Of a stretch of 23,746 nucleotides of DNA, positions 6,449 through 13,830 are shown piece after piece. Below the pieces are notes generated by a model. That model was not told the DNA's origin. It searched no databases and saw nothing but the letters and a program-made list of their open reading frames with translations. The stretch is from a virus, in the IMG/VR virus record IMGVR_UViG_3300029448_000443, positions 1 through 23,746 of that record; one strand, 5' to 3'. The stretch's first letter is position 1. Each line of letters opens with the position of its first letter. Both the position numbers and the translations under genes were made by a program.

Positions 6449-7946
6449 AATGACAAACGTCCTCACTCGTATTGAGATGAATGGACTTAAGATAAACTTA
6501 GATACTTTAGATGAGATAGAGAAAGAATACAATGAGGAACTATCCTATCTAGAAAAGAAACTACAGACTATGGCAAAAGAAGCAATGGGCGATACACCTA
6601 TCAACCTATCTAGTCCTGATGATCGTAGTGTGTTGTTGTACTCTCGCAAAGTAAAAGATAAAACTCTGTGGTCAATTACATTTAATCTTGGGCATGAGAT
6701 GCGAGGTAACACAATCAAGCCTAAGTTACGTACACGTATGAAGAAGAATGATTTCATTCGTAATGTACGGAACATGACTGACATCGTGTACAAGACTGTG
6801 GGACAGATGTGTGCAGGTTGTTTAGGGCATGGTCGTGTCAGACCTGTCAATAAGAATGGTGAACCAAGTAAAGCATTACGGATATGCAAGCCATGCAAAG
6901 GTAAAGGTACTATCTACGAAAGCACTAATGAGGTAGCAGGCTTTAAGATTGTACCTCGTAATCCCAAAGATGTGGCATCTGCAGGATTCAAGACAGATAA
7001 GGTTACTCTTGAAGATAGGTCGACTGAACTAAGTGGGGAAGCACGTGAGTTCTGTGTAGCCTACTCAAGATATAATGCTATTCGTACCTACCTATCTACC
7101 TTTGTTGAGGGTATGAAGAACAATGTAGACGATGATAACTTTATTCATCCTGAGTTTATGCAATGTGTCACGGCTACTGGTAGACTATCTAGTCGTAATC
7201 CTAACTTTCAAAACATGCCACGTGGTTCTACCTTTGCCATACGTAAGGTAGTTGAGAGTCGATTCGATGGTGGCTACATACTTGAAGGGGATTACTCTCA
7301 GTTGGAGTTCAGAGTAGCAGGTTTTCTAGCTAAAGATCCACAAGCTTACGATGATGTTCTCAAGGGTACTGATGTTCATAGCTACACTGCATCGATAATA
7401 GGGTGTTCAAGGCAGGATGCAAAGGCACACACGTTCAAACCTCTCTATGGTGGAGTAAGTGGTACTCCTGCACAACAAGCCTACTACACGGCGTTTAAAG
7501 AGAAGTATGAGAAGGTTGCTGAGTGGCACAAAGAACTTGAAAAGGAAGCAGTCAAAACTAAAGAGATAAAATTACCGTCAGGTCGTACCTATGCTTTCCC
7601 TGATGCTAAGTGGACTGAGTGGGGTGCGGCCACAAACAGAACGGCTATCTGTAATTACCCAGTTCAAGGGTTTGCTACTGCTGACTTGCTACCTATTGCC
7701 TTAGTTCAGCTAGATAAGGTGATGAGAGAGTTGGATATGAAGTCAGTTATATGCAACACAGTCCATGATTCAATCGTACTTGATGTACATCCTGATGAAA
7801 AAGATTTGTGTGTTAAGGTACTTTCTGAAGCTATGTTGTCTATTTCTGATGGCTCGAAAGCTAGGTATGGCTTAGAATACGACATGCCAATAGGAATAGA
7901 ATTAAAAATAGGTAATAATTGGCTTGACCTAACTGAAATAAATTAG
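6414..7946 (+). CDS. Family A DNA polymerase domain with DnaJ-type zinc finger
   Basis: A 510-residue polymerase domain that copies the phage genome. Motif A is GDYSQLEFR (D293), motif B RQDAKAHTFKPLYGG (R333, K337, F341, Y345), motif C VHDSIV (D452). F341 aligns with Phe762 of E. coli Pol I and Tyr526 of T7. Before motif A, in the thumb region, C133-C136 and C158-C161 in CAGCLGHG...CKPCKGKG form a DnaJ central-domain zinc finger, the hallmark of HMO-2011-type phage polymerases (established knowledge). ATG 6414 has GGAG 9 bases upstream and overlaps the exonuclease gene by 35 bases in the +1 frame. ATG 6450 is a poorer start. It lacks its own exonuclease domain. Confidence 0.92.
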   Translation: MTLVPTLKLSLEMTNVLTRIEMNGLKINLDTLDEIEKEYNEELSYLEKKLQTMAKEAMGDTPINLSSPDDRSVLLYSRKVKDKTLWSITFNLGHEMRGNTIKPKLRTRMKKNDFIRNVRNMTDIVYKTVGQMCAGCLGHGRVRPVNKNGEPSKALRICKPCKGKGTIYESTNEVAGFKIVPRNPKDVASAGFKTDKVTLEDRSTELSGEAREFCVAYSRYNAIRTYLSTFVEGMKNNVDDDNFIHPEFMQCVTATGRLSSRNPNFQNMPRGSTFAIRKVVESRFDGGYILEGDYSQLEFRVAGFLAKDPQAYDDVLKGTDVHSYTASIIGCSRQDAKAHTFKPLYGGVSGTPAQQAYYTAFKEKYEKVAEWHKELEKEAVKTKEIKLPSGRTYAFPDAKWTEWGAATNRTAICNYPVQGFATADLLPIALVQLDKVMRELDMKSVICNTVHDSIVLDVHPDEKDLCVKVLSEAMLSISDGSKARYGLEYDMPIGIELKIGNNWLDLTEIN

Positions 7947-7990
7947 TAAGCTCAAATTACGTTTTAAATTAAACCAAAAGGAAAAATAAA

Positions 7991-8842
7991 ATGGAAACAA
8001 ATGAACTAGTAATTGGAAACGAAATGGATCAACTCGTATCAGCATTTAGTGATGATGATACATCTACATTTATGGAACTTACTGGACAAGCAAAAGCAAC
8101 AAGTAATGTTGGCTTGCCTAGACTTAACATAAACTACGATACAGAAACAGAAGACGGTGTCGCACTTACTCGTGGCTCATGGAAGATGTTTGTGGATGGT
8201 GAGTTTATTTATGCTAAAGAAGTCTTAGTAAGACCTATCCTACGTACATTCGAGTGGAGTGTTTATGATATGGATCAACAAGCTTTTGTTTGTAAGTCTG
8301 TACAGAAGCCTACACTTGCAGGTGAATTCCCTGATACTCTTGCAGGGAATAAGTGTGGTAGATTGTCAGCAAAGGAAGAAGAACTCCTTACTGATGATGA
8401 CCCACTAAAAGTAAAGTCACGGTCTGCAGTTTGTAACCAAGTTATCTATGGTCAAATAACTGGCGACTTTACAAAAGCTGATGGAACTAAGGTTGAGATA
8501 AAAGATAAACCTTTCGTATCTTATTTCAAAAAATCAGGGTTCAAACCTATCAGCAATTTTATAGAGAGCTTAACTAGACAGAAGAAGATTATGCAAAAGG
8601 TTGTTATGAAGTTGGCGACTAGCAGAGTCAAGTCAGGTTCAGTTATCTATTATATACCAGTTCCGACTCTCCATTCGGAAGTGCCTGTCTCGGATGCAGA
8701 CAAAACATTGATGAAAGACTTTAGTGAGACAGTTAAAGCTCACAATGAGAACGTTCTTAATCAGTTCAGAGAAGCTCAGAAACTCATCTCTCCTAGTGAG
8801 GAACAAGACTTGTCGGCTGATTTTGATGCTAAATCTGCTTAA
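7991..8842 (+). CDS. Acidic-tailed replication protein, possible ssDNA-binding protein
   Basis: A 283-residue protein with a clear AAGGA site 8 bases before ATG 7991 and a 44-base leader after the polymerase stop. Residues about 35-230 look like a beta-rich single domain, followed by a long helix and an acidic C-terminus (SPSEEQDLSADFD). An acidic tail and a place directly after the polymerase fit a gp2.5-like ssDNA-binding protein that touches polymerase and helicase. I see no family signature that proves this, and it is longer than T7 gp2.5 (232 aa, from memory). C115-C146 region cysteines (NKCGR, AVCNQ) do not form a clear metal site. Unknown structure, replication context certain. Confidence 0.72.
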   Translation: METNELVIGNEMDQLVSAFSDDDTSTFMELTGQAKATSNVGLPRLNINYDTETEDGVALTRGSWKMFVDGEFIYAKEVLVRPILRTFEWSVYDMDQQAFVCKSVQKPTLAGEFPDTLAGNKCGRLSAKEEELLTDDDPLKVKSRSAVCNQVIYGQITGDFTKADGTKVEIKDKPFVSYFKKSGFKPISNFIESLTRQKKIMQKVVMKLATSRVKSGSVIYYIPVPTLHSEVPVSDADKTLMKDFSETVKAHNENVLNQFREAQKLISPSEEQDLSADFDAKSA

Positions 8843-8855
8843 AATCCAAGACTAT

Positions 8856-9716
8856 ATGCAAAAAGCAACTAGGGGGGAAGTCACGATCTCCCCTAGTGCT
8901 ATTAACGACTTCGCACAAGAGTGCAAGGACTCTGTAGATAGACAACTAAATAAGAAGCGTGAGTTCAGTATACGTATGTCAGGTTTAGGTAGACCTCTCT
9001 GTCAGCAATTGCTAGATAGGCAAGGCATGAAAGAAGAGATGGACTATAATGCTTTATTTCGTTTTATGTTTGGTGACCTCGTAGAATCTGTGGTCGTACT
9101 CATAATGGAACAAGCTGACGTAGAAATCATAGATAAACAAAAAGCAGTTGAGCTAGAAATAGCAGGACAAAAGATTACAGGTACACTTGATCTTATCGTC
9201 AGAGATGAGACAGGCACAGACAAAGTGTGGGATGTTAAGTCTGCAAGTGAATGGGCATTTAAGTTCAAGTATACTGGTTATGGTGGGTACGACAAGATAA
9301 AAGAAGACGATCCTTTTGGGTATGTCATGCAAGGACATTTGTACGGTGAAGCTACAGGGTTACCTTTTGGTGGGTGGATAGTTGTCAACAAGTCAAGTGG
9401 CGAGATAGCTATGGTTGAAGCACCTGAGTGGCAAGAAGAAGATAGAAAAGCCTACATGAAAGATGCAGAGAGAAGAGTAAAAAGATTAATAGATCCAAGT
9501 AATGAATTTGTGAAGCCTTACAAGTCTGAGTTTGAAACTTACAAACTTAAAGGCGAACACATAAGAACAGGTAATAAAACCTTACACAAGATATGTAGCA
9601 TGTGTGGATACAGATCACACTGTTGGGGAAATGCACAGTTACATCCAAAGGTAACATCCAAATCAAAGACTGCACCTAAGATATGGTACGACGTCTTGAA
9701 GAAGAAAGAATTATAG
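8856..9716 (+). CDS. Cas4/RecB-like PD-(D/E)XK exonuclease with Fe-S cysteines
   Basis: A 286-residue nuclease. The core reads GTLDLIV (D112), VWDVKSAS (D126, K128) and the downstream QGHLY (Q159...Y163), in the order used by RecB-family nucleases. The C-terminus has C247-x2-C250-x5-C256, exactly the spacing of the Cas4/AddB iron-sulfur cluster, which also needs an N-terminal cysteine (C23 or C49 are candidates). It would resect DNA ends 5' to 3' in recombination or host DNA breakdown, as T7 gp6 exonuclease does at this map position. No CRISPR genes are near. Start is uncertain: ATG 8856 is used; ATG 8826 would overlap the preceding gene by 17 bases; neither has a strong site. Confidence 0.8.
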   Translation: MQKATRGEVTISPSAINDFAQECKDSVDRQLNKKREFSIRMSGLGRPLCQQLLDRQGMKEEMDYNALFRFMFGDLVESVVVLIMEQADVEIIDKQKAVELEIAGQKITGTLDLIVRDETGTDKVWDVKSASEWAFKFKYTGYGGYDKIKEDDPFGYVMQGHLYGEATGLPFGGWIVVNKSSGEIAMVEAPEWQEEDRKAYMKDAERRVKRLIDPSNEFVKPYKSEFETYKLKGEHIRTGNKTLHKICSMCGYRSHCWGNAQLHPKVTSKSKTAPKIWYDVLKKKEL

Positions 9717-10111
9717 TGTCAGCTATCTACGTAAACAAGTACGAGACTAAACTACTTGAGTTGAATGACAATTTGTACCACGTGTACATCGAGTCTCACA
9801 AAGGTATAGGTGGTGGCAGAGATATTACTTTTCTCAGACAACATGACAGGGGTATACCTTTGACCTTGAGAGATAACTTTTCTGACAAAGGAGCTTTGAC
9901 TCCTGAAACAGAAGCTAGAGATATCAAGAAAGTGGAGAATGAATTTCAAACAATTAACTACAGTTTAAACTATGGAAAGATTTTATGTGTGCCGATATAT
10001 CCCCTTCTAGACGAACTTACTACACTAGAAAAACAATCCCCGAAGATGGCAGGATATGTAAGCAAACGCCTAGAATCATTGAGTTGGAAAATCCGACAGG
10101 GGACAACATAG
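9683..10111 (+). CDS. Unknown protein between two nucleases
   Basis: A 142-residue protein if read from ATG 9683, or 131 residues from GTG 9716, which overlaps the stop of the preceding gene (TAGTG) and so fits the style of this operon. The N-terminal half is beta-rich (YETKLLELNDNLYHVYIESH), followed by a glycine-rich turn GIGGGRD and a mostly helical end. No cysteine, Walker or nuclease motif is seen. Its stop (TAG) overlaps the endonuclease I start by 1 base. A role in DNA processing is suggested only by neighbours. Confidence 0.65.
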   Translation: MVRRLEEERIIVSAIYVNKYETKLLELNDNLYHVYIESHKGIGGGRDITFLRQHDRGIPLTLRDNFSDKGALTPETEARDIKKVENEFQTINYSLNYGKILCVPIYPLLDELTTLEKQSPKMAGYVSKRLESLSWKIRQGTT

Positions 10112-10494
10112 TGGCTAAACGTAATGCAGGATATAGATCTAAGTTTGAATTGTTCCTAGCTAGAAAGCTAATACAAAACAAAGTAGAGTTTGAGTATGAG
10201 AAGAAGAAGATAACCTATGTACCTAAGATACGTACCTACACTCCTGACTTCTACATACCTGCTACCAACATATACATCGAAGCTAAAGGTGAGTTTGATA
10301 AGGCAGACAGAGTTAAGATGGCTTTGATAAAAGAACAACACAAAGACTTAGACATTCGTATAGTCTTTATGAATGCACGAAACAGGATATACAAAGGAAG
10401 TAAAACCACTTACGCTGATTGGTGTCTCAGACACAATTACAGGTGGGCAGAAAAAGCAATACCTATGGAGTGGTTAAGAAATGAAAAAGGATGA
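10111..10494 (+). CDS. T7-type endonuclease I (Holliday junction resolvase)
   Basis: A 127-residue enzyme homologous to T7 gp3, which resolves branched DNA and helps break host DNA. The catalytic set is all present: E13 (SKFELFL), D46 (YTPDFYIP), E57 and K59 (IYIEAKG), matching T7 E20, D55, E65 and K67 in order and spacing. The C-terminus DWCLRHNYRWAEKAIP is also typical. GTG 10111 is chosen because AGGGGA ends 7 bases upstream and it overlaps the preceding stop (TAGTG); a longer frame back to 9985 would lie in the preceding gene. T7 endonuclease I acts as a domain-swapped dimer. It overlaps the next gene by 14 bases. Confidence 0.92.
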   Translation: MAKRNAGYRSKFELFLARKLIQNKVEFEYEKKKITYVPKIRTYTPDFYIPATNIYIEAKGEFDKADRVKMALIKEQHKDLDIRIVFMNARNRIYKGSKTTYADWCLRHNYRWAEKAIPMEWLRNEKG

Positions 10495-10819
10495 CATGAA
10501 CACACTTATGTCTTTGGAAAAGGATAAGTATTACATAATTATATCTGAGATGCCTGATGATCAGTTTCACTTGGTAGCCTATGATACAACAGGCAAGAAG
10601 TACAATACATTTGAAGATCACTCAGTTGCATCTATCATGCACGAAGGTGTGATGGCTTTGCTACGTAGACGAGGTGATGAAGTATTTCGTTGTGGTGAAG
10701 CTGAGATAGAGTTTGGCTTTGCGGCCAAAGAACTTAAAGTAGAATATCAACAAGATACTGGTGAGATACTTGACATTCCTGAAAATGTGATTAAAGTAGA
10801 TTTCGGTAAAGATCAATAG
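10481..10819 (+). CDS. Unknown small acidic protein, 112 aa
   Basis: A 112-residue acidic protein starting at ATG 10481, with GGAG 10 bases upstream; ATG 10496 after AAGGA is an alternative. A beta-rich first half (YYIIISEMPDDQFHLVAYD) is followed by a helix and the acidic DIPENVIKVDF end. A single central cysteine (C73) gives no metal site. Its stop overlaps the next start (TAGTG). Not recognised; it lies between endonuclease I and DUF3310, where T7 also carries small accessory genes. Confidence 0.7.
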   Translation: MKKDDMNTLMSLEKDKYYIIISEMPDDQFHLVAYDTTGKKYNTFEDHSVASIMHEGVMALLRRRGDEVFRCGEAEIEFGFAAKELKVEYQQDTGEILDIPENVIKVDFGKDQ

Positions 10820-11100
10820 TGAGGTATTACGAATACATGTTAAAGAAATTAGAAAAAGAAGAAAAAAAGAAAGTAGATATGGTAAACAGTCCTGCACATT
10901 ACAACAAGGCAGGTATTGAAACCATAGATATAATTCAATCTGTCACAGGAGATGGATTTGAATCATATCTTCAAGGTAACATTTTAAAATATATATGTAG
11001 ATACAAGTATAAAAATGGTACAGAAGATTTAGAAAAAGCACACTGGTATTTAAACCGTTTAATTGAAGTACAAGTAGGAGAGGATTATAATGGCGTCTAA
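10819..11100 (+). CDS. DUF3310 protein (SaV-like, T7 gp1.7-related)
   Basis: A 93-residue protein with the DUF3310 pattern: NSPAHYNKAGIETIDII, then the FESYLQGNILKYICRY segment, then KNGTEDLEKAHWYLNRL. This family includes small phage nucleotide kinase-type proteins; T7 gp1.7 is a thymidylate kinase-like relative (established knowledge, remembered). Here it sits just before ribonucleotide reductase, which fits a dNTP role. Start: GTG 10819 overlaps the previous stop (TAGTG); ATG 10837 and ATG 10879 (MVNSPAHY, the usual start of the family core) are also possible. The extra 20 residues, if translated, are a lysine/glutamate helix. Confidence 0.85.
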   Translation: MRYYEYMLKKLEKEEKKKVDMVNSPAHYNKAGIETIDIIQSVTGDGFESYLQGNILKYICRYKYKNGTEDLEKAHWYLNRLIEVQVGEDYNGV

Positions 11101-13018
11101 TATGTTACCAACTTCTTATCAGGAGTTTATACACAAGTCTAGATATGCTAGATGGATGGAAGATGAAGGTAGAAGAGAGAACTGGTTAGAGACAGTTTCA
11201 AGATATGTAAACTTCATGGAACAAACTCTTTTGGAAAAGCACAACTACAAGATGGAGAAAGTCGACAAGGACATGATCCACGAGTACATAAGTGACTTAA
11301 GAGTTATGCCATCTATGAGGGCGATGATGACTGCAGGAGAAGCACTTAAGAGAGATAACACTTGTGGGTACAATTGTAGCTACCTACCAGTGGATAGTCC
11401 ACGTAGCTTTGATGAAGCTATGTACATTCTTATGTGTGGCACAGGTGTTGGTTTCTCTGTTGAGCGAGAGAACGTAGATAAGTTACCTGTAATTAGCGAG
11501 AATATGCAACAGTCTGATGTTGTTATTGTTGTGGAAGATAGTAAAGCGGGGTGGGCAAAAGCATATCGTGAGCTTGTGGCTTTACTTTATTCAGGAATGA
11601 TACCTAAATGGGACATATCAAAGATACGACTTGCAGGTGCAAGATTGAAAGTTATGGGTGGTAGGGCATCAGGTCCTGATCCCCTTGTTAACTTATTTAA
11701 GTTTACCATTGACAAATTTAAAGGGGCAAAGGGTAGAAAACTTTATCCTATCGAATGCCACGATATTATGTGCAAGGTAGGCGAGGTTGTTGTTGTAGGT
11801 GGTGTTAGACGATCTGCACTGATTAGCTTATCTAATCTTAACGATGATCAAATGGCACATGCCAAGTCAGGTGAGTGGTGGAACAATCATGGTCAGAGAG
11901 CATTGGCAAATAACTCTGTAGCCTACAAAGAAAAGCCTGCTATGGAAACCTACATGAGAGAATGGTTAGCTTTGTATGAGTCTAAATCAGGCGAGCGTGG
12001 TATGTTCAATCGTAAGGCCGCAGACAATCAAGTATCTAAAAGTGGCAGAAGACAGACAGGCTACATGTGGGGTACAAACCCATGTAGTGAAATCATACTT
12101 AGACCGTACCAATTTTGTAACCTATCTGAAGTGGTTGTACGTGAAAACGATGACCTACTAAGTCTTCAATCAAAAGTACGAGTTGCTACAATGCTAGGTA
12201 CGTTTCAGTCTACCCTTACAGATCTAAAGTATCTACGTAAGATATGGAAAACAAATACTGAAGAAGAACGCTTGCTTGGTGTATCGTTAACTGGTATCAT
12301 GGATCATTATGTGTTATCTAGAGCAACTGATTCAAAGGTTTGGTTACAAGATATGAAAGAAGTAGCTATAAGAACAAACAGAGAATATGCGGATAAGATA
12401 GGTATACCGAGAAGTACGGCTATCACTTGTGTTAAACCAAGTGGTACTGTGTCTCAGCTTACTGACTCTGCTTCAGGTATTCATGCAAGGCACAATCCAT
12501 ATTACATTAGAACTGTACGTGGGGATAACAAAGATCCTTTAACACAGTTTATGAAAGAGGAAGGTATTCCTGCAGAGCCTGATGTTATGAAGCCTGACAG
12601 TGTTACCGTCTTTTCTTTTCCGATGAAATCTCCTAGTGGTGCTATCACTAGAACTGAGATGAGTGCAATAGAACAACTAGAGTTATGGAAGATCTATGCA
12701 CTTAACTGGTGCGAACACAAACCATCTGTGACTATTTCTGTAAAAGAAGATGAGTGGATGGAAGTTGGTGCTTGGTTGTACGAGAATTTTGACATAGCGT
12801 CAGGTGTATCGTTCTTGCCATTTGCCGACCATACGTACCAACAAGCTCCTTATCAAGATATAGAAGCTGACGAATATCTAGAGTGGCAAAGCCGTGTGCC
12901 TGCTTCTTTGGATTGGACTAAGTTTTCTAATTATGAGAAGGAAGATAATACGAGCGGTACTCGTGAATTGGCTTGCACTGCAGATGCCTGTGAAGTCGTG
13001 GACTTAGGTGCAAACTAA
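11090..13018 (+). CDS. nrdJ: Class II (B12-dependent) ribonucleotide reductase
   Basis: A 642-residue enzyme that reduces ribonucleotides to deoxyribonucleotides with adenosylcobalamin. The radical site is NPCSE with C332 and E334. C343 lies 11 residues on, as C419 follows C408 in the Lactobacillus leichmannii enzyme, and pairs with an N-terminal cysteine, C92 or C96 (CGYNCSY). The C-terminal relay pair is C629 and C634 (CTADAC), spaced 5 as in that enzyme. LMCGTGVGFSVE and VKPSGTVSQL are typical segments. It is shorter than the 739-residue L. leichmannii enzyme. GGAGAGGA lies about 5 bases before ATG 11090. No NrdB-like subunit is near, as expected for class II. It supplies dNTPs and depends on host cobalamin. 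Its stop overlaps the next start (TAATG). Confidence 0.93.
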   Translation: MASNMLPTSYQEFIHKSRYARWMEDEGRRENWLETVSRYVNFMEQTLLEKHNYKMEKVDKDMIHEYISDLRVMPSMRAMMTAGEALKRDNTCGYNCSYLPVDSPRSFDEAMYILMCGTGVGFSVERENVDKLPVISENMQQSDVVIVVEDSKAGWAKAYRELVALLYSGMIPKWDISKIRLAGARLKVMGGRASGPDPLVNLFKFTIDKFKGAKGRKLYPIECHDIMCKVGEVVVVGGVRRSALISLSNLNDDQMAHAKSGEWWNNHGQRALANNSVAYKEKPAMETYMREWLALYESKSGERGMFNRKAADNQVSKSGRRQTGYMWGTNPCSEIILRPYQFCNLSEVVVRENDDLLSLQSKVRVATMLGTFQSTLTDLKYLRKIWKTNTEEERLLGVSLTGIMDHYVLSRATDSKVWLQDMKEVAIRTNREYADKIGIPRSTAITCVKPSGTVSQLTDSASGIHARHNPYYIRTVRGDNKDPLTQFMKEEGIPAEPDVMKPDSVTVFSFPMKSPSGAITRTEMSAIEQLELWKIYALNWCEHKPSVTISVKEDEWMEVGAWLYENFDIASGVSFLPFADHTYQQAPYQDIEADEYLEWQSRVPASLDWTKFSNYEKEDNTSGTRELACTADACEVVDLGAN

Positions 13019-13536
13019 TGATCGAAGTACCAATCAGCGAGGATTACATGCGTCATGCGAGGGAAAAAGCTTCTACTGTAGGCATTTTACAGGGAAGTAT
13101 TACAGGTGGCACTAGTAACGTTGTAGGTGCGATAGGCGAGGTAATCGTAGCTGATATCATTGGGGCAACTGAAGCAAATACATATAACTATGATTTAGTG
13201 AAAGATGGGAATCGTATCGACGTTAAGACTAAACGTTGTAACACTAAACCAAAGTCTAATTATGATTGCTCGGTTGCATCTCATGGTAGCAAGCAAGACT
13301 GTGACAGTTATGTATTCGTGAGGATACTTTCTGATCTCAGCAAAGCTTGGATACTAGGTAGCATCAGTAAGCAAGAGTACTATGCTAAAGCTACCCGATA
13401 CAAGAAAGGTCAAATAGATCCAAGCAACGGCTTTACGTTTAAAGCTGATTGTTATAACTTACCTATAAGTGAATTAGAGCCGATCGATGAAATCAAAGGT
13501 GAAAGCGAAACTATTCTCACTAGAAGCGTTTCTTAA
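13018..13536 (+). CDS. PD-(D/E)XK nuclease-like protein, 172 aa
   Basis: A 172-residue protein with a restriction-type nuclease signature: GAIGEVIVADIIG (E41), then YDLVKDGNRIDVKTK with D59, D68, K70. The order E...D...DxK fits phage-encoded PD-(D/E)XK proteins that recognise or cut DNA. The C-terminal half is unremarkable, with GSISKQEYY and a cluster of aromatic residues. It starts immediately at the reductase stop (TAATG) and its end overlaps the next small gene by 50 bases. Possible jobs are host DNA breakdown, genome processing or defence against other phages. Cut specificity is unknown. Confidence 0.72.
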   Translation: MIEVPISEDYMRHAREKASTVGILQGSITGGTSNVVGAIGEVIVADIIGATEANTYNYDLVKDGNRIDVKTKRCNTKPKSNYDCSVASHGSKQDCDSYVFVRILSDLSKAWILGSISKQEYYAKATRYKKGQIDPSNGFTFKADCYNLPISELEPIDEIKGESETILTRSVS

Positions 13537-13708
13537 TAAGGACGGAAATGTTGAGATACTCTACGATGCAGTAGATCCAAATGAATTTGAGAAGACCATG
13601 AATTTAGGTCTTCCCATGTATGAAGGTACAACTAAGGTAACTCAGTTAATAAAGTATCTGAAGTCTATGGCACAAGAGGTTATGGATAAATCTGGTAAGT
13701 ATGTGTAA
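13487..13708 (+). CDS. Unknown small protein, 73 aa
   Basis: A 73-residue protein, ATG 13487, within the last 50 bases of the previous gene but in another frame. A weak GAG element lies upstream; GTG 13499 is an alternative start. It is mixed charged and hydrophobic (LFSLEAFLNKDGNVEILYD), with a helical C-terminus containing LIKYLKSMAQEVMDK. Its stop TAA overlaps the next ATG (TAATG at 13706-13710). Overlap on both sides makes translation likely. No motif was recognised. Confidence 0.62.
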   Translation: MKSKVKAKLFSLEAFLNKDGNVEILYDAVDPNEFEKTMNLGLPMYEGTTKVTQLIKYLKSMAQEVMDKSGKYV

Positions 13709-13830
13709 TGGAGTGGTGGGAAGCTTGGCTTGTTGTTGCCATTACTATCAACACTACTATCAATACAATTGTTTTCTTTAAAGGACGTAAAGTCTTTAAG
13801 AAAGATAAACCTACTTCTTCATCATCTTGA
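13708..13830 (+). CDS. Tiny single-span membrane protein, 40 aa
   Basis: A 40-codon gene that begins in a TAATG overlap with the preceding stop. The protein starts MEWWEAWLVV, has a hydrophobic stretch at residues 7-24 with threonine and asparagine in it, then a basic patch KGRKVFKKDK and ends in SSSS: an amphipathic or weak membrane anchor with a basic inner side. It is the last gene on the plus strand, and its final 20 bases overlap the end of the convergent minus-strand gene. It may be an o-spanin or holin-type factor, but nothing specific shows this. Confidence 0.55.
   Translation: MEWWEAWLVVAITINTTINTIVFFKGRKVFKKDKPTSSSS

Noticed and set aside
5852-7946. Frameshifted polymerase pseudogene
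   Set aside because: All exonuclease and polymerase catalytic residues are intact and the second half has its own GGAG site and ATG, so two working genes are more likely; a sequencing error stays possible.
7924-7952. Promoter TTGACC/TAAGCT before the acidic-tailed protein
   Set aside because: The -10 is poor and the -35 lies in the polymerase coding end; read-through from upstream is enough.
8856-9716. Part of a CRISPR-Cas locus because of the Cas4-like nuclease
   Set aside because: No repeats with regular spacers and no other cas genes; neighbours are phage replication genes.
13755-13830. Rho-independent terminator at the convergent junction
   Set aside because: Hairpins such as AAAGGAC/GTCTTT are imperfect and lack a T-run.
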